A stretch of 64,000 bases of DNA, taken from positions 1 through 64,000 of the forward strand of contig NZ_JANQIM010000041.1 in assembly GCF_028282165.1 (NCBI RefSeq), given 5' to 3'. Both the position numbers and the translations under genes were made by a program. Below, one piece after another: positions 53,255 through 62,397 of the stretch (position 1 is its first letter; every line of letters starts with the position of its first letter). The notes beneath the pieces are model-generated. The model saw only the letters and a program-made list of their open reading frames with translations. It did no database searches and was not told the DNA's origin. This DNA is from Winogradskyella sp. (GTDB lineage: Bacteria > Bacteroidota > Bacteroidia > Flavobacteriales > Flavobacteriaceae).

Positions 53255-53364
53255 TATCTAGTAATTAGTAACAAGTAAGATAGTAAGAAGTAAGATTTAT
53301 GTCTTTTGTTGTGAAGAATGCGTTGTATTTTTGCTTATCACTAACTACTAAGTACTAGGTACTA
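53252..53364. repeat. 113-bp inverted-repeat element between DUF2147 and priA
   Basis: Left arm TAGTATCTAGTAATTAGTA (53252-53270) and right arm TACTAAGTACTAGGTACTA (53346-53364) are inverted copies with 17 of 19 bases alike. The left arm starts on the stop codon of the DUF2147 gene; the right arm ends on the first base of the priA start. The interior is rich in AAGTAAGA-type repeats. No transposase or target duplication is seen. Confidence 0.6.
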
Positions 53365-55814
53365 TTTACTTCATTGACGTCATATTACCCATTCCGCTTC
53401 AAAAGGCATTTACCTATCATATCACTGAAGCCGAAGCCCATTTCCTTAGAAAAGGGATGCGCGTTGCTGTGCCTTTTGGAAAAAGTAAAATCTATACCGC
53501 TTTAGTTTATGGCATACATAACAACCCACCTTCAGTCTATGAACCAAAGACTATACATCAAATTTTAGATGAAGCACCTGTAGTAACTGATGTACAACTG
53601 AAACATTGGGAATGGATAGCCAATTATTATATGTGTAGTATGGGTGAAGTGATGCGCGCAGCCATGCCAAATGCTTTTATTTTAGAAAGTGAAACCATAA
53701 TTTCAAGAAACGACACTGTTGATATCAAGGATTCTGAATTAAAAGACGATGAGTTTTTAATTTATGAAGCACTACAGTACCAATCGTCTTTAAAAATACA
53801 AGATGTAGTATCCATTTTAGATAAGAAACGTATTTTACCTGTTGTTAACGGACTTGTTGAAAAGGGTGTGCTTCAGTTGCAGGAAGAGTTGTACGAAAAA
53901 TACAAGCCCAAGTTGGTGCGCTATGTGAAGCTTCATGACCAGTTTAAATCCGAAGGCAAACTTCTGGAATTGTTAGAAGTTTTGAGTCGTGCACCAAAAC
54001 AACGAGAGGTAATTCTAACCTTATTTAATATAGAAGCTTCAAGCAAAAACCCTATCAAAGTGTCGGAATTAGTAAAACATAGCGGAGCTTCATCAGCAAT
54101 CATTAAGGTTCTGATTGACAAAGAAATTCTAGAAGACTATTATGTTCAGACGGATCGTGTGCTGTTTGAAGGAAATGGACAGAAAGCCGCAAAAGTTCTG
54201 ACCGAAACTCAAGAGGAAGCATATGGTAATATAAAATTGCAGTTCCAAAATAAGACAGTTGTATTATTGCATGGTGTAACGTCTTCTGGAAAAACGGAGA
54301 TCTACGTAAAACTTATCGCAGAACAACTTCAAACAGGGAAACAAGTCCTTTATTTGTTACCCGAAATTGCACTGACCACACAATTAGTGCAACGCATGCA
54401 GGGGTACTTTGGAGAGAAGGTGTCTGTATTTCATAGCAGATATTCGGGCAATGAACGTGTTGAGGTCTGGAATAATATACTTTCAAATTCCGAAAAAGCA
54501 CAACTCGTTATTGGTGCTAGATCGGCATTATTACTACCATTCTCCAATTTAGGCCTTGTCATAGTTGATGAAGAGCACGAGCAATCCTATAAGCAATTCG
54601 ACCCTGCACCACGATACCATGCCAGGGATGCCGCTATAGTTCTGGCAAATTTGCACCAAGCTAAAACCCTTTTGGGTTCTGCCACACCAAGTTTGGAAAG
54701 TTATTTTAATGCATCACAAAGCAAATATGGATTGGTGGAACTCTCTAAGCGATATAACAATGTGCTAATGCCAGATATAGAGTTGGTGGATTTAGCAGAT
54801 AAGTACAGAAGAAAGCGCATGAAAGGTCATTTTTCTGATCGGCTAATCGAAGAGATGACTGAGGCTATAGATCAAGGCTTTCAGATTATTTTATTTCAGA
54901 ATAGGCGCGGTTTTTCACCGATTGTAGAATGTACCACTTGTGGGCATTCCCCACAATGCCCTAATTGTGATGTGAGTTTAACTTATCATCAGTACCGAGA
55001 TCAATTGCGTTGCCATTATTGTGGTTATAACACTTCGATGCCAAAAAATTGCGAGGCCTGTGGTAATGCTACTTTAGACACCAAGGGGTTTGGTACCGAA
55101 CAGATAGAAGAGGAGGTAAAGGTGTTGTTTCCGGATCAAAAGGTAGCTCGTATGGATTTGGATACGACAAGAGGCAAGCATGGTTTTGAAAAAATTATTA
55201 CCAATTTTGAGCAACGTGAAATCGATATTTTGGTAGGGACTCAAATGCTAACAAAAGGTCTCGATTTTAGACATGTAAAACTCGTAGGCATTATGAATGC
55301 CGATAATCTGTTGAATTTTCCCGATTTTAGGGCTCATGAACGTAGCTATCAGTTAATGACACAAGTGTCTGGTAGGGCAGGGCGAACCGACGTTAGAGGT
55401 AAGGTATTGATACAGTCCTACAATCCGCATCATAATATTTTACAGCAAGTCTCTACAAATGCTTACAAAGACATGTATACAGAGCAGATGAATGATAGGT
55501 ATAATTATAAATATCCACCTATTTATCGGCTGATTAAGATAACATTCAAGCATAAGGATTACAATCGCGTGAATTTAGCAGCAGATTGGTATGCAAAATC
55601 CTTACGCCAGATCTTCAAATCAAATATTCTTGGTCCAGAATTCCCACCAATTTCCCGAATTCGTAATCTATACAATAAGAATATTTTAGTTAAGATTCCA
55701 CAGCAACAATCTTTGATTAAAACCAAAGAAGCCATAAAAAAGATTGACAATAGTTTTAATGCTATCAAGGATTTTAGATCGGTAAGAGTTATTTCGAATG
55801 TGGATAATTATTAG
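53364..55814 (+). CDS. priA: Primosomal protein N' (PriA), replication restart helicase
   Basis: PriA recognises stalled replication forks and reloads the replisome. The first ATG of the frame (53457) would cut the N-terminus. Upstream, the same frame reads YFIDVILPIPLQKAFTYHIT, the conserved PriA start, back to an in-frame stop (53349-53351); the only start-like codon at the right place is ATT at 53364. The full protein would be 816 residues. Seen: helicase Walker A GVTSSGKTEIY, DEEH (VDEEHEQSY), GSATPS, two zinc clusters (CTTCGHSPQCPNCDVS; CHYCGYN..CEACG), GTQMLTKGLDF and SGRAGRTD. Confidence 0.9.
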   Translation: MYFIDVILPIPLQKAFTYHITEAEAHFLRKGMRVAVPFGKSKIYTALVYGIHNNPPSVYEPKTIHQILDEAPVVTDVQLKHWEWIANYYMCSMGEVMRAAMPNAFILESETIISRNDTVDIKDSELKDDEFLIYEALQYQSSLKIQDVVSILDKKRILPVVNGLVEKGVLQLQEELYEKYKPKLVRYVKLHDQFKSEGKLLELLEVLSRAPKQREVILTLFNIEASSKNPIKVSELVKHSGASSAIIKVLIDKEILEDYYVQTDRVLFEGNGQKAAKVLTETQEEAYGNIKLQFQNKTVVLLHGVTSSGKTEIYVKLIAEQLQTGKQVLYLLPEIALTTQLVQRMQGYFGEKVSVFHSRYSGNERVEVWNNILSNSEKAQLVIGARSALLLPFSNLGLVIVDEEHEQSYKQFDPAPRYHARDAAIVLANLHQAKTLLGSATPSLESYFNASQSKYGLVELSKRYNNVLMPDIELVDLADKYRRKRMKGHFSDRLIEEMTEAIDQGFQIILFQNRRGFSPIVECTTCGHSPQCPNCDVSLTYHQYRDQLRCHYCGYNTSMPKNCEACGNATLDTKGFGTEQIEEEVKVLFPDQKVARMDLDTTRGKHGFEKIITNFEQREIDILVGTQMLTKGLDFRHVKLVGIMNADNLLNFPDFRAHERSYQLMTQVSGRAGRTDVRGKVLIQSYNPHHNILQQVSTNAYKDMYTEQMNDRYNYKYPPIYRLIKITFKHKDYNRVNLAADWYAKSLRQIFKSNILGPEFPPISRIRNLYNKNILVKIPQQQSLIKTKEAIKKIDNSFNAIKDFRSVRVISNVDNY

Positions 55815-55847
55815 TGTTTTTTTTAGTAAAGATAGATTCACTTCTAA

Positions 55848-55988
55848 GTCAGTTCGAGTGATTTTCTATCAGACTGAGCTTGGCGAAGTCAAGGAAAATT
55901 GTATCGAGAACTACTTTCTTTGAATTTAAGTTTGACTTCTCGATACAAATTTTATTCATTTATAATCATAAAATTTACTCGAAGTGAC
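55848..55988. repeat. Palindromic intergenic repeat element, copy 2
   Basis: Outer arms GTCAGTTCGAGTG (55848-55860) and ACTCGAAGTGAC (55977-55988), and perfect inner arms TTGTATCGAGAA (55899-55910) and TTCTCGATACAA (55937-55948). It also contains GAGCTTGGCGAAGTC, another common flavobacterial repeat fragment. Related copy at 42751-42867. Confidence 0.7.
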
Positions 55989-56010
55989 AAACAATTTGGA
56001 ATAACCACTA

Positions 56011-56040
56011 AAAAATCCCAACAAATTGCTGGGATTTAAT
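56011..56040 (-). terminator. Terminator of the LytTR regulator gene
   Basis: An 8-bp stem (56013-56020 with 56030-56037) with a 9-base loop; on the - strand it is followed by six T. It lies 42 bp after the stop of the regulator gene. Confidence 0.75.
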
Positions 56041-56081
56041 ATGCAAAACGCGTGCAGAGATATTCTAAAAATTGTAATTTT

Positions 56082-56777
56082 TTACATATTGTTCAAAGCA
56101 TCTACCAATTGTGTCTTTTTGTTTCGACTTAATGGAATTTCGTAAGCACCTACTTCAACATTTTTACTGTTAAAGCGATCAATTTTATCCAAATTCACGA
56201 TATAAGATTTGTGAATTCTTAAAAACTTTCCTTCAGGTAATTCTTTTTCAAAAGCTTTCATTGTAGATAGTACTACAAGGCTGTTTTCTTCTGTTACGAC
56301 TTTAACATAATCGCCTAAAGCTTCAATCCATTTAATATCCTTAATATAAACCTTACGTTTTTTAAGGTTGCTCTTCACAAAGATATGTTCACCATCAGTT
56401 TCATTAAAATCTAATTTTAATTTATGCTGCTCTATGGCTTTTTCAACAGCGGTATTAAAACGCTCTTTAGTGATTGGTTTTTGAAGATAGTCGGTAGCGT
56501 CGTAATTAAATGCCTTAAAGGCATATTCCGTTTTACCTGTAACAAAAATAATTTGGGGTTTGTTGTTGAGTACATCCAAGAGTTCAAAACCGTTTAATAC
56601 TGGCATCTCTATATCTAAGAAGATAAGATCTACTTTATGTGTATTAAGACCGTTTTTTGTTTCTAACGCACTGCTGTACTCTGCAATAAGGTTAAGAGAG
56701 GAATGATTCTCAATTAACTTTACTATAGAGAGACGTTGAATCGCAGAATCATCAACAACTACACAGTTTAAAGTCAT
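56082..56777 (-). CDS. LytTR family response regulator, orphan
   Basis: A 231-residue regulator: receiver domain with DDSAIQRL (acid pocket), phosphoacceptor Asp in LIFLDIEMPVLNGFELL, and FVTGKTEYAFKAFNYDATDYL with switch Thr; LytTR domain 125-225 (FVKSNLKKRKVYIKDIKWIEALGDYVKVVTEE by position; FLRIHKSYIVNLDKIDRF). No kinase gene is adjacent, so its partner lies elsewhere. It is divergent from the ribosomal protein operon. It has its own terminator. Confidence 0.92.
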   Translation of the reverse strand: MTLNCVVVDDSAIQRLSIVKLIENHSSLNLIAEYSSALETKNGLNTHKVDLIFLDIEMPVLNGFELLDVLNNKPQIIFVTGKTEYAFKAFNYDATDYLQKPITKERFNTAVEKAIEQHKLKLDFNETDGEHIFVKSNLKKRKVYIKDIKWIEALGDYVKVVTEENSLVVLSTMKAFEKELPEGKFLRIHKSYIVNLDKIDRFNSKNVEVGAYEIPLSRNKKTQLVDALNNM

Positions 56778-56914
56778 AACATTACTATTTTATTAGGTTA
56801 AGATATCGACAATAGTACAATAATTTCGGTTAAAAAACAAATTTTACCGACAAACTGTAAAATTTAACATAATCTTTAGTGCAAAAAATGTTCGAAACTT
56901 TGCGATCAAAAACA

Positions 56915-56945
56915 TTGCCAGAATTAGAATTAATGCTTATTTTTG
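56915..56945 (+). promoter_or_regulatory. Bacteroidota-type promoter of the rpsF operon
   Basis: TTG (56915-56917) and TATTTTTG (56938-56945) are 20 bases apart; the expected start is near 56951, giving a leader of about 30 nt before rpsF. Confidence 0.68.
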
Positions 56946-56979
56946 CAGCCGTTTTAATAATAAATAAAACAAATTAATT

Positions 56980-57318
56980 ATGAATCATTATGAAACTGTT
57001 TTCATCTTAAATCCCGTTTTATCTGAAGATCAGATAAAGGAAACAGTTAAGAAGTATGAGGACTTCCTCGTTTCTAAAGGAGCTAAGATGATTGCCAAAG
57101 AAGATTGGGGCTTAAAAAAGCTGGCGTATCCAATCCAAAACAAAAAAAGTGGTTTCTATCACTTATTTGAGTACCAAGTTGCTGGTGAAGCAATAGAACC
57201 TTTAGAGTTAGAGTTTAGACGTGATGAGCGTTTTATGCGTTACTTAACTGTAAAATTAGACAAGCATGCTATTGCTTGGGCTGAGAAGAGAAGAGAAAGA
57301 AACAAACAAAAAGCTTAA
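56980..57318 (+). CDS. rpsF: 30S ribosomal protein S6
   Basis: A 112-residue protein with the S6 pattern [21 protein letters not shown] and the [23 protein letters not shown] by position (landmarks [16 protein letters not shown] and [11 protein letters not shown]). S6 binds S18 at the small-subunit platform. First gene of rpsF-rpsR-rplI. No ssb or priB gene lies between rpsF and rpsR. Confidence 0.97.
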   Translation: MNHYETVFILNPVLSEDQIKETVKKYEDFLVSKGAKMIAKEDWGLKKLAYPIQNKKSGFYHLFEYQVAGEAIEPLELEFRRDERFMRYLTVKLDKHAIAWAEKRRERNKQKA

Positions 57319-57320
57319 TT

Positions 57321-57617
57321 ATGTCATCGATAGAACAACAAGCAAAAGGAAAAAAAGATGGTGAGATTAGATATCTTACACCACTAAACATAGAGACTCA
57401 GAAAACGAAGAAATATTGTCGTTTCAAAAAGTCTGGTATTAAATATGTAGATTATAAAGATCCAGATTTCTTATTGAGCTTTGTTAACGAGCAAGGAAAA
57501 TTATTACCAAGACGTTTAACAGGCACTTCTTTAAAATACCAAAGAAAGGTATCTGTGGCAGTAAAAAGAGCTAGACACTTAGCTTTAATGCCATATGTTG
57601 CTGATTTATTAAAGTAA
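57321..57617 (+). CDS. rpsR: 30S ribosomal protein S18
   Basis: A 98-residue protein with the S18 core [37 protein letters not shown] by position 32-68 (landmarks [24 protein letters not shown]) and the end [16 protein letters not shown]18 pairs with S6. It has about 20 extra N-terminal residues ([18 protein letters not shown]) typical of Bacteroidota. It lies 2 bp after rpsF, in the same operon. Confidence 0.97.
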   Translation: MSSIEQQAKGKKDGEIRYLTPLNIETQKTKKYCRFKKSGIKYVDYKDPDFLLSFVNEQGKLLPRRLTGTSLKYQRKVSVAVKRARHLALMPYVADLLK

Positions 57618-57629
57618 AATATCATAACA

Positions 57630-58079
57630 ATGGAACTTATATTAAAACAAGACGTTGAAAATTTAGGATTTAAAGACGATATTGTAACAGTAAAGAACGG
57701 TTATGGTAGAAATTATTTAATTCCTCAAGGCCATGCCATTATGGCTACACCTTCCGCTAAAAAAGTATTAGCTGAGACCCTAAAACAAAGAGCATATAAA
57801 GAAAAGGCTATTATTGAGGAAGCTCAAAAAACTGCCAATGCTATTTCAGAATTAGAAGTGAAGATTGCTTCTAAAGTTGGAGCTGGCGATAAACTCTTTG
57901 GATCTGTGAACAACATTGATGTGGCTGCAGCTTTACAGAAAGAAGGCCATGAAATTGACAAGAAATATATCAATGTAATCGGTGGTAACGTAAAGCGTTT
58001 AGGTAAATATAATGCTGTAATAAGATTGCATAGAGACGTTACTGTAGACTTACCATTCGAAGTTATAGCAGAAAGTTAA
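57630..58079 (+). CDS. rplI: 50S ribosomal protein L9
   Basis: A 149-residue protein starting MELILKQDVENLGFKDDIVTVKNGYGRNYLIPQGHA by position 1-36 (landmarks NLGFKDDIV and GYGRNYLIP), a long helix (residues 40-75) and a C-terminal domain with KLFGSVNNIDV and the rRNA-binding IDKKYINV. L9 bridges across the large subunit. Length is normal. Last gene of the operon, with a strong terminator. Confidence 0.97.
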   Translation: MELILKQDVENLGFKDDIVTVKNGYGRNYLIPQGHAIMATPSAKKVLAETLKQRAYKEKAIIEEAQKTANAISELEVKIASKVGAGDKLFGSVNNIDVAAALQKEGHEIDKKYINVIGGNVKRLGKYNAVIRLHRDVTVDLPFEVIAES

Positions 58080-58107
58080 TAACTAAACCATTTAGTTAAT
58101 AAATATT

Positions 58108-58131
58108 AAGCCCCTTTAGAGGGGCTTTTTT
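58108..58131 (+). terminator. Terminator of the rpsF-rpsR-rplI operon
   Basis: An 8-bp GC-rich stem (58108-58115 with 58120-58127), 4-base loop, then a T run. Confidence 0.88.
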
Positions 58132-58192
58132 ATTTATTGTTAATTTTGTGTTAACTAAAAATCAAATAATAATTAACTCACAACCCTTACCT

Positions 58193-61100
58193 ATGAAAAA
58201 ATTTGTATTAGTTATTTGTTTGCTGTTTGCATCGTTTTCTTTTGCGCAAGTCACAACATCTAACATTAAAGGCCTTATTCAAGATGAAGAAGGTCAACCA
58301 TTACCAGGGGCCAACATTGTCGCGATCCATACACCCACAGGCACAAAGTATGGAGCGATAACTAATTTCGAAGGACGGTATAGTCTATTAAATCTTAGAA
58401 TTGGTGGTCCTTATACCATAACCATTACTTATATCGGTTATACAGATAAAGTATTTTCTGATGTATATCTCACATTGGGTAAAACCGAGAATGTAGATCA
58501 TCAGATGATTCCAGGAGCAGAAGCTTTAGATGCAGTTGTTTTAACGGGTAGTACATCTGGTACGTTTAGTAGCGATAGGACCGGAGCAGAAACAAGTGTA
58601 GGCCGAAGAGAACTCACAAGGCTTCCAACCATTTCAAGATCGGCACAAGATTTTACACGTTTAGAACCTTCATCGACAGGTAATTCGTTTGGAGGAAGAA
58701 ACGATCAGTTTAATAACTTTTCGTTAGATGGCTCTATCTTTAATAACCCCTTTGGATTGGACTCACCAACACCTGGAGGACAAAGTGGTGCTCAGCCAAT
58801 TTCTTTGGATGCTATTGATCAGATACAAGTGTCTTTAGCACCTTACGATGTTACACTATCAGGTTTTACGGGCGCTAGTGTAAATGCAGTAACCAAAAGT
58901 GGTACTAATGAATTTCATGGTACTGTTTATGGATTTTCTAGAAATGAAAGTCTTACGGGTAAGAAAGTAGAAGGTGATGAAGTACTACGACCAGACCTTG
59001 AACAAAATCAATTTGGGTTCAGTATTGGAGGACCGATCGTTGAGAACAAACTATTCTTCTTCGCCAATTTTGAAAAAGACCAAAGAACCGATTTGGGGAC
59101 TAATGGCTTTTTTGCAAGAACAACAGAAGCCGGTACAGGAGCAGCAGGCGAGTCTAGGGTATTAGAATCAGACTTCCAATTGGTAGATAACATTCTTAGG
59201 CAGGTATCTATTGGTAACGGCCAACTTTATAATCCAGGTGCATATGAAGGTTTTACCTTCGACAGTAATTCTACAAAAGGGATATTTAAATTAGACTGGA
59301 ATATTAATGACAAAAACAGATTGGCTTTTATATACAACTTTTTAGAAGCCTCGAGAGAACAACCTGCACACCCCTCGGCATTAGGATTCAGAGGACCTGG
59401 TCCAAACCAACTTCAATTTCAAAATGCAGGTTATCAAATCAATAACAATATAGATTCTTTTCAATTAGAATTGAACAGTGATTTAGGAGATGGCATTAGT
59501 AATAAGTTACAAGTTGGCTACACACATTTTGATGATTTTAGAGATCCATTATCGACTCCAGCGCCCACTATTACTATCACCAGTGAAGGATCTAATTATA
59601 TAATTGCAGGACACGAACCGTTTTCAATTAACAATACATTAGACCAAAAAGTCTTTCAGTTTACCAACAACTTAAACGTTGTTAGAGGCGACCACACTTT
59701 TACTATAGGATTTTCTTATGAAAAGTTTGAATTTGATAATTCTTTTAACTTAGGAGCTTACGGAGCACAGGGTGTCTTCTTTCCAACAGCGGATATTCAG
59801 AGTTTTAGGGATGCAGATATAGCGGCACAGAATGGTGACGATTCCTTAAATGAAGCATTGGTAGATTTTTATCAAGGATTGTTTAATGATGCTATAACAG
59901 CAGATAACGCGCTTAATACTGCAGGAGTGGGCAATCCTGGTGGTTGGGCATTAGCAGAAACTAATGTTGGTCAATTAGCGTTTTATGCACAAGATGAATG
60001 GAATATTACCGAGGATTTTAAATTAACTTATGGTATCCGCTTCGATAGACCATTATACTTTGATACCGCCACTAAAATTCAAGAGAATATTGATAGAAAA
60101 GGAGGCGTATTCAATCCAACAGACTTTTCGGGTGGAACATACCAACCTACCATTGATTATTTCGATCCAGATACAGGAGAGATCGTTAATTTAGATTCTA
60201 CAACATTACCGTCAAGTGATTTGCTCATTTCACCTAGATTAGGGTTTAATTGGGATGTTAATGGCAATAACACGACCCAGATTAGAGGTGGTACAGGTGT
60301 ATTTACAGGTCGTTTTCCTTTTGTATGGTTAGGTAACCAAGTACAAGGAGTGGACTTTTTCTTCTATCAAATTGTTGATCCAGATTTTAAATGGCCACAG
60401 GTTTGGAGAACTAACATAGGTGGGGATCATAGATTTGAAAACGGCTTAACTTTATCAGCCGATATCTCTTACACGAAAGATATCAATGGAGCACACGTTC
60501 AAAATTGGGCTTTGGATGATCCTTCAGGGACATTGCAAGGTGTAGATAATAGACCGGTATATTTACCTTCAGATAGAGCGACTGACGAGTTTGGTGGGCC
60601 AACTAATGCCTATGTCTTTACAAATTCTGATAAAGGAAGAATTTGGAATGGAACGTTAAAAGCTCAAAAAACATTTGGTAATGGATTCTACACAAGTTTA
60701 GCTTATAACTATCTCAACGCTAAGGATGTCAACTCCATTGAAGCAGAGATTACGGGTGATGCTTTTGCTGGCAATGCTATTTCGGGTAATGCTAATGACG
60801 ATGTGTTATCCTATTCACGTTATGGAGACACACATCGATTTATTGGTGTTGGTACTAAAAAGTTTGAATATGGGAAAGGTAAATTCGCAACAACTATATC
60901 TACGTTCTTCGAGTATGCAAGAGGAGGAAGATTTAGCTATACCTACGGAGGCGATATCAATGGAGATGGCTCTAACTTTAATGACTTAATTTACATCCCA
61001 ACCAGTGAAGAAATACAACAGATGAATTTTTCAAATTCTGATATGGCAGATAATTTAGATGCATATATTGCGCAGGATGATTATTTAAGCGAAAATAGAG

Positions 61101-61447
61101 GAAGCTATGCTGAGCGTTATGGCGCCTTATCACCTTGGCGAGGACGTTGGGATATTAAGATACTTCAAGACTTTAACTTCAAGGTAGGTGAAAAAACACA
61201 TACCATACAATTGAGTGCTGACGTGTTGAACGTTGGTAACTTAATAAATAGTGATTGGGGAGTGGTACAAGTACCTAATAGTATTCAACCAATTGGCTTG
61301 GTGACTAACCCTGATGGTTCGTTAGTTTTGGGGCCTGATGGAGCGCCAATATACACCTTTGATGGTAACTTAACCGAAACGTTTAGTGCAGATGTAAGTT
61401 TATTATCAAGATGGCAGGCACAATTTGGTGTTAGATATATTTTCTAG
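58193..61447 (+). CDS. TonB-dependent receptor, Oar-like
   Basis: A large outer-membrane protein, 1084 residues from the ATG at 58193 (MKKFVLVICLLFASFSFAQ); an earlier start is unlikely. Residues 22-115 form a carboxypeptidase-like domain (IKGLIQDEEGQPLPGANIV; GYTDKVFSDV), then a plug (RRELTRLPTISRSAQDF; NNFSLDGSIFNNPFGL; VSLAPYDVTLSGFTGASVNAVTKSGTNEFHGTVYGF by position, landmarks AVTKSGTNEFHG). This plug pattern matches Oar-type receptors, some of which export or import proteins. The barrel ends in QFGVRYIF. Its substrate is unknown; no SusD or riboswitch is nearby. Confidence 0.9.
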   Translation: MKKFVLVICLLFASFSFAQVTTSNIKGLIQDEEGQPLPGANIVAIHTPTGTKYGAITNFEGRYSLLNLRIGGPYTITITYIGYTDKVFSDVYLTLGKTENVDHQMIPGAEALDAVVLTGSTSGTFSSDRTGAETSVGRRELTRLPTISRSAQDFTRLEPSSTGNSFGGRNDQFNNFSLDGSIFNNPFGLDSPTPGGQSGAQPISLDAIDQIQVSLAPYDVTLSGFTGASVNAVTKSGTNEFHGTVYGFSRNESLTGKKVEGDEVLRPDLEQNQFGFSIGGPIVENKLFFFANFEKDQRTDLGTNGFFARTTEAGTGAAGESRVLESDFQLVDNILRQVSIGNGQLYNPGAYEGFTFDSNSTKGIFKLDWNINDKNRLAFIYNFLEASREQPAHPSALGFRGPGPNQLQFQNAGYQINNNIDSFQLELNSDLGDGISNKLQVGYTHFDDFRDPLSTPAPTITITSEGSNYIIAGHEPFSINNTLDQKVFQFTNNLNVVRGDHTFTIGFSYEKFEFDNSFNLGAYGAQGVFFPTADIQSFRDADIAAQNGDDSLNEALVDFYQGLFNDAITADNALNTAGVGNPGGWALAETNVGQLAFYAQDEWNITEDFKLTYGIRFDRPLYFDTATKIQENIDRKGGVFNPTDFSGGTYQPTIDYFDPDTGEIVNLDSTTLPSSDLLISPRLGFNWDVNGNNTTQIRGGTGVFTGRFPFVWLGNQVQGVDFFFYQIVDPDFKWPQVWRTNIGGDHRFENGLTLSADISYTKDINGAHVQNWALDDPSGTLQGVDNRPVYLPSDRATDEFGGPTNAYVFTNSDKGRIWNGTLKAQKTFGNGFYTSLAYNYLNAKDVNSIEAEITGDAFAGNAISGNANDDVLSYSRYGDTHRFIGVGTKKFEYGKGKFATTISTFFEYARGGRFSYTYGGDINGDGSNFNDLIYIPTSEEIQQMNFSNSDMADNLDAYIAQDDYLSENRGSYAERYGALSPWRGRWDIKILQDFNFKVGEKTHTIQLSADVLNVGNLINSDWGVVQVPNSIQPIGLVTNPDGSLVLGPDGAPIYTFDGNLTETFSADVSLLSRWQAQFGVRYIF

Positions 61448-61472
61448 AGATAGAAAACACATAATAATTCTT

Positions 61473-61507
61473 TAAATTTGCGCTCTTAAAATAAGGGCGC
61501 ATTTTTT
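61473..61507 (+). terminator. Terminator of the TonB receptor gene, overlapped by a -7 promoter element
   Basis: A 10-bp stem with one G:U pair (61479-61488 with 61492-61501) and six T (61502-61507) directly before the ATG at 61508. TAAATTTG (61473-61480) fits the -7 element, so a transcript could start within the hairpin. Confidence 0.65.
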
Positions 61508-62389
61508 ATGCAAAATATTAAGTTTTTATACATTATCCTTCTGTCCGTATTATTTGTAAATATGGGATGTAAGGGGAAAGACAAGGGAGAAATTGGAGTC
61601 ACAAAATCTAAGCTCATTGAGGTTTTTAAAACTTCAAATCCAGATTATCCTAATATTAGTGTGCATCGTGGTGGTAAGAATATAAAAGGGTATCCCGAGA
61701 ATTGCTTAGAAACCATAAAATATGTGAACGACAGTATCAAAGCTATTTTTGAGGTTGATGTCACCCAGACCAAGGATGGTCAATTAATACTATTACACGA
61801 TAATTCTTTAGACAGAACTACGAATGGCAGCGGTTTGGTTAAAAACACCGATTATGCACAGCTAAAAGATTATAAACTCATTGATGATTTTGGTAATCAA
61901 ACAGCATATGCAATCCCTTTATTTGAGGAAGTACTAAGATGGAGTAAGGAAAATAATGTGATTCTAACCATAGATATTAAGCGTAGTGTAAGCCAAGAAA
62001 CAGTTATTAATGCGATTAAAAAGGCTAGGGCAGAAGACAATTGCATCATTATTACTTATGATATAGCCCAAGCACAATCAGCATATCGACTCGCTCCGGA
62101 GCTATTATTATCGGTTTCGGCGAGAAATCATGAAGAACTAGATAGGCTATTAAAGACCAAAATTCCCCCTGAAAATATGTTGGCCTTTACAGGAACTAGG
62201 TTATCAAATCCATCCTTATACAAGAGACTGCATGATGAACATATTTTATGTATACTCGGTACATTAGGAAACTTAGATAAGCAGGCAGCAGCGAGAGGAC
62301 ATGAGATGTATAAGCGTTGGAAAAATCTTGGAGCCGATATATTAGCAACGGATAGGCCTTTTGAAGCTTATAATGCCATAAATCAATAG
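61508..62389 (+). CDS. Glycerophosphodiester phosphodiesterase, lipoprotein
   Basis: A 293-residue lipoprotein (lipobox NMGC, Cys21). GDPD enzymes split glycerophosphodiesters, such as deacylated phospholipid headgroups, to glycerol-3-phosphate and alcohol. The TIM-barrel motifs are present: VHRGGKNIKGYPENCLETI (catalytic HR and E), FEVDVTQTKDGQLILLHDNSLDRTTNGSG by position (landmarks EVDVTQTKDG and LHDNSLDRT) and ILTIDIKRS. The C-terminus keeps ADILATDRP. It lies 61 bp after the TonB receptor gene and 8 bp before a small gene. Confidence 0.92.
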   Translation: MQNIKFLYIILLSVLFVNMGCKGKDKGEIGVTKSKLIEVFKTSNPDYPNISVHRGGKNIKGYPENCLETIKYVNDSIKAIFEVDVTQTKDGQLILLHDNSLDRTTNGSGLVKNTDYAQLKDYKLIDDFGNQTAYAIPLFEEVLRWSKENNVILTIDIKRSVSQETVINAIKKARAEDNCIIITYDIAQAQSAYRLAPELLLSVSARNHEELDRLLKTKIPPENMLAFTGTRLSNPSLYKRLHDEHILCILGTLGNLDKQAAARGHEMYKRWKNLGADILATDRPFEAYNAINQ

Positions 62390-62397
62390 AAACGATT

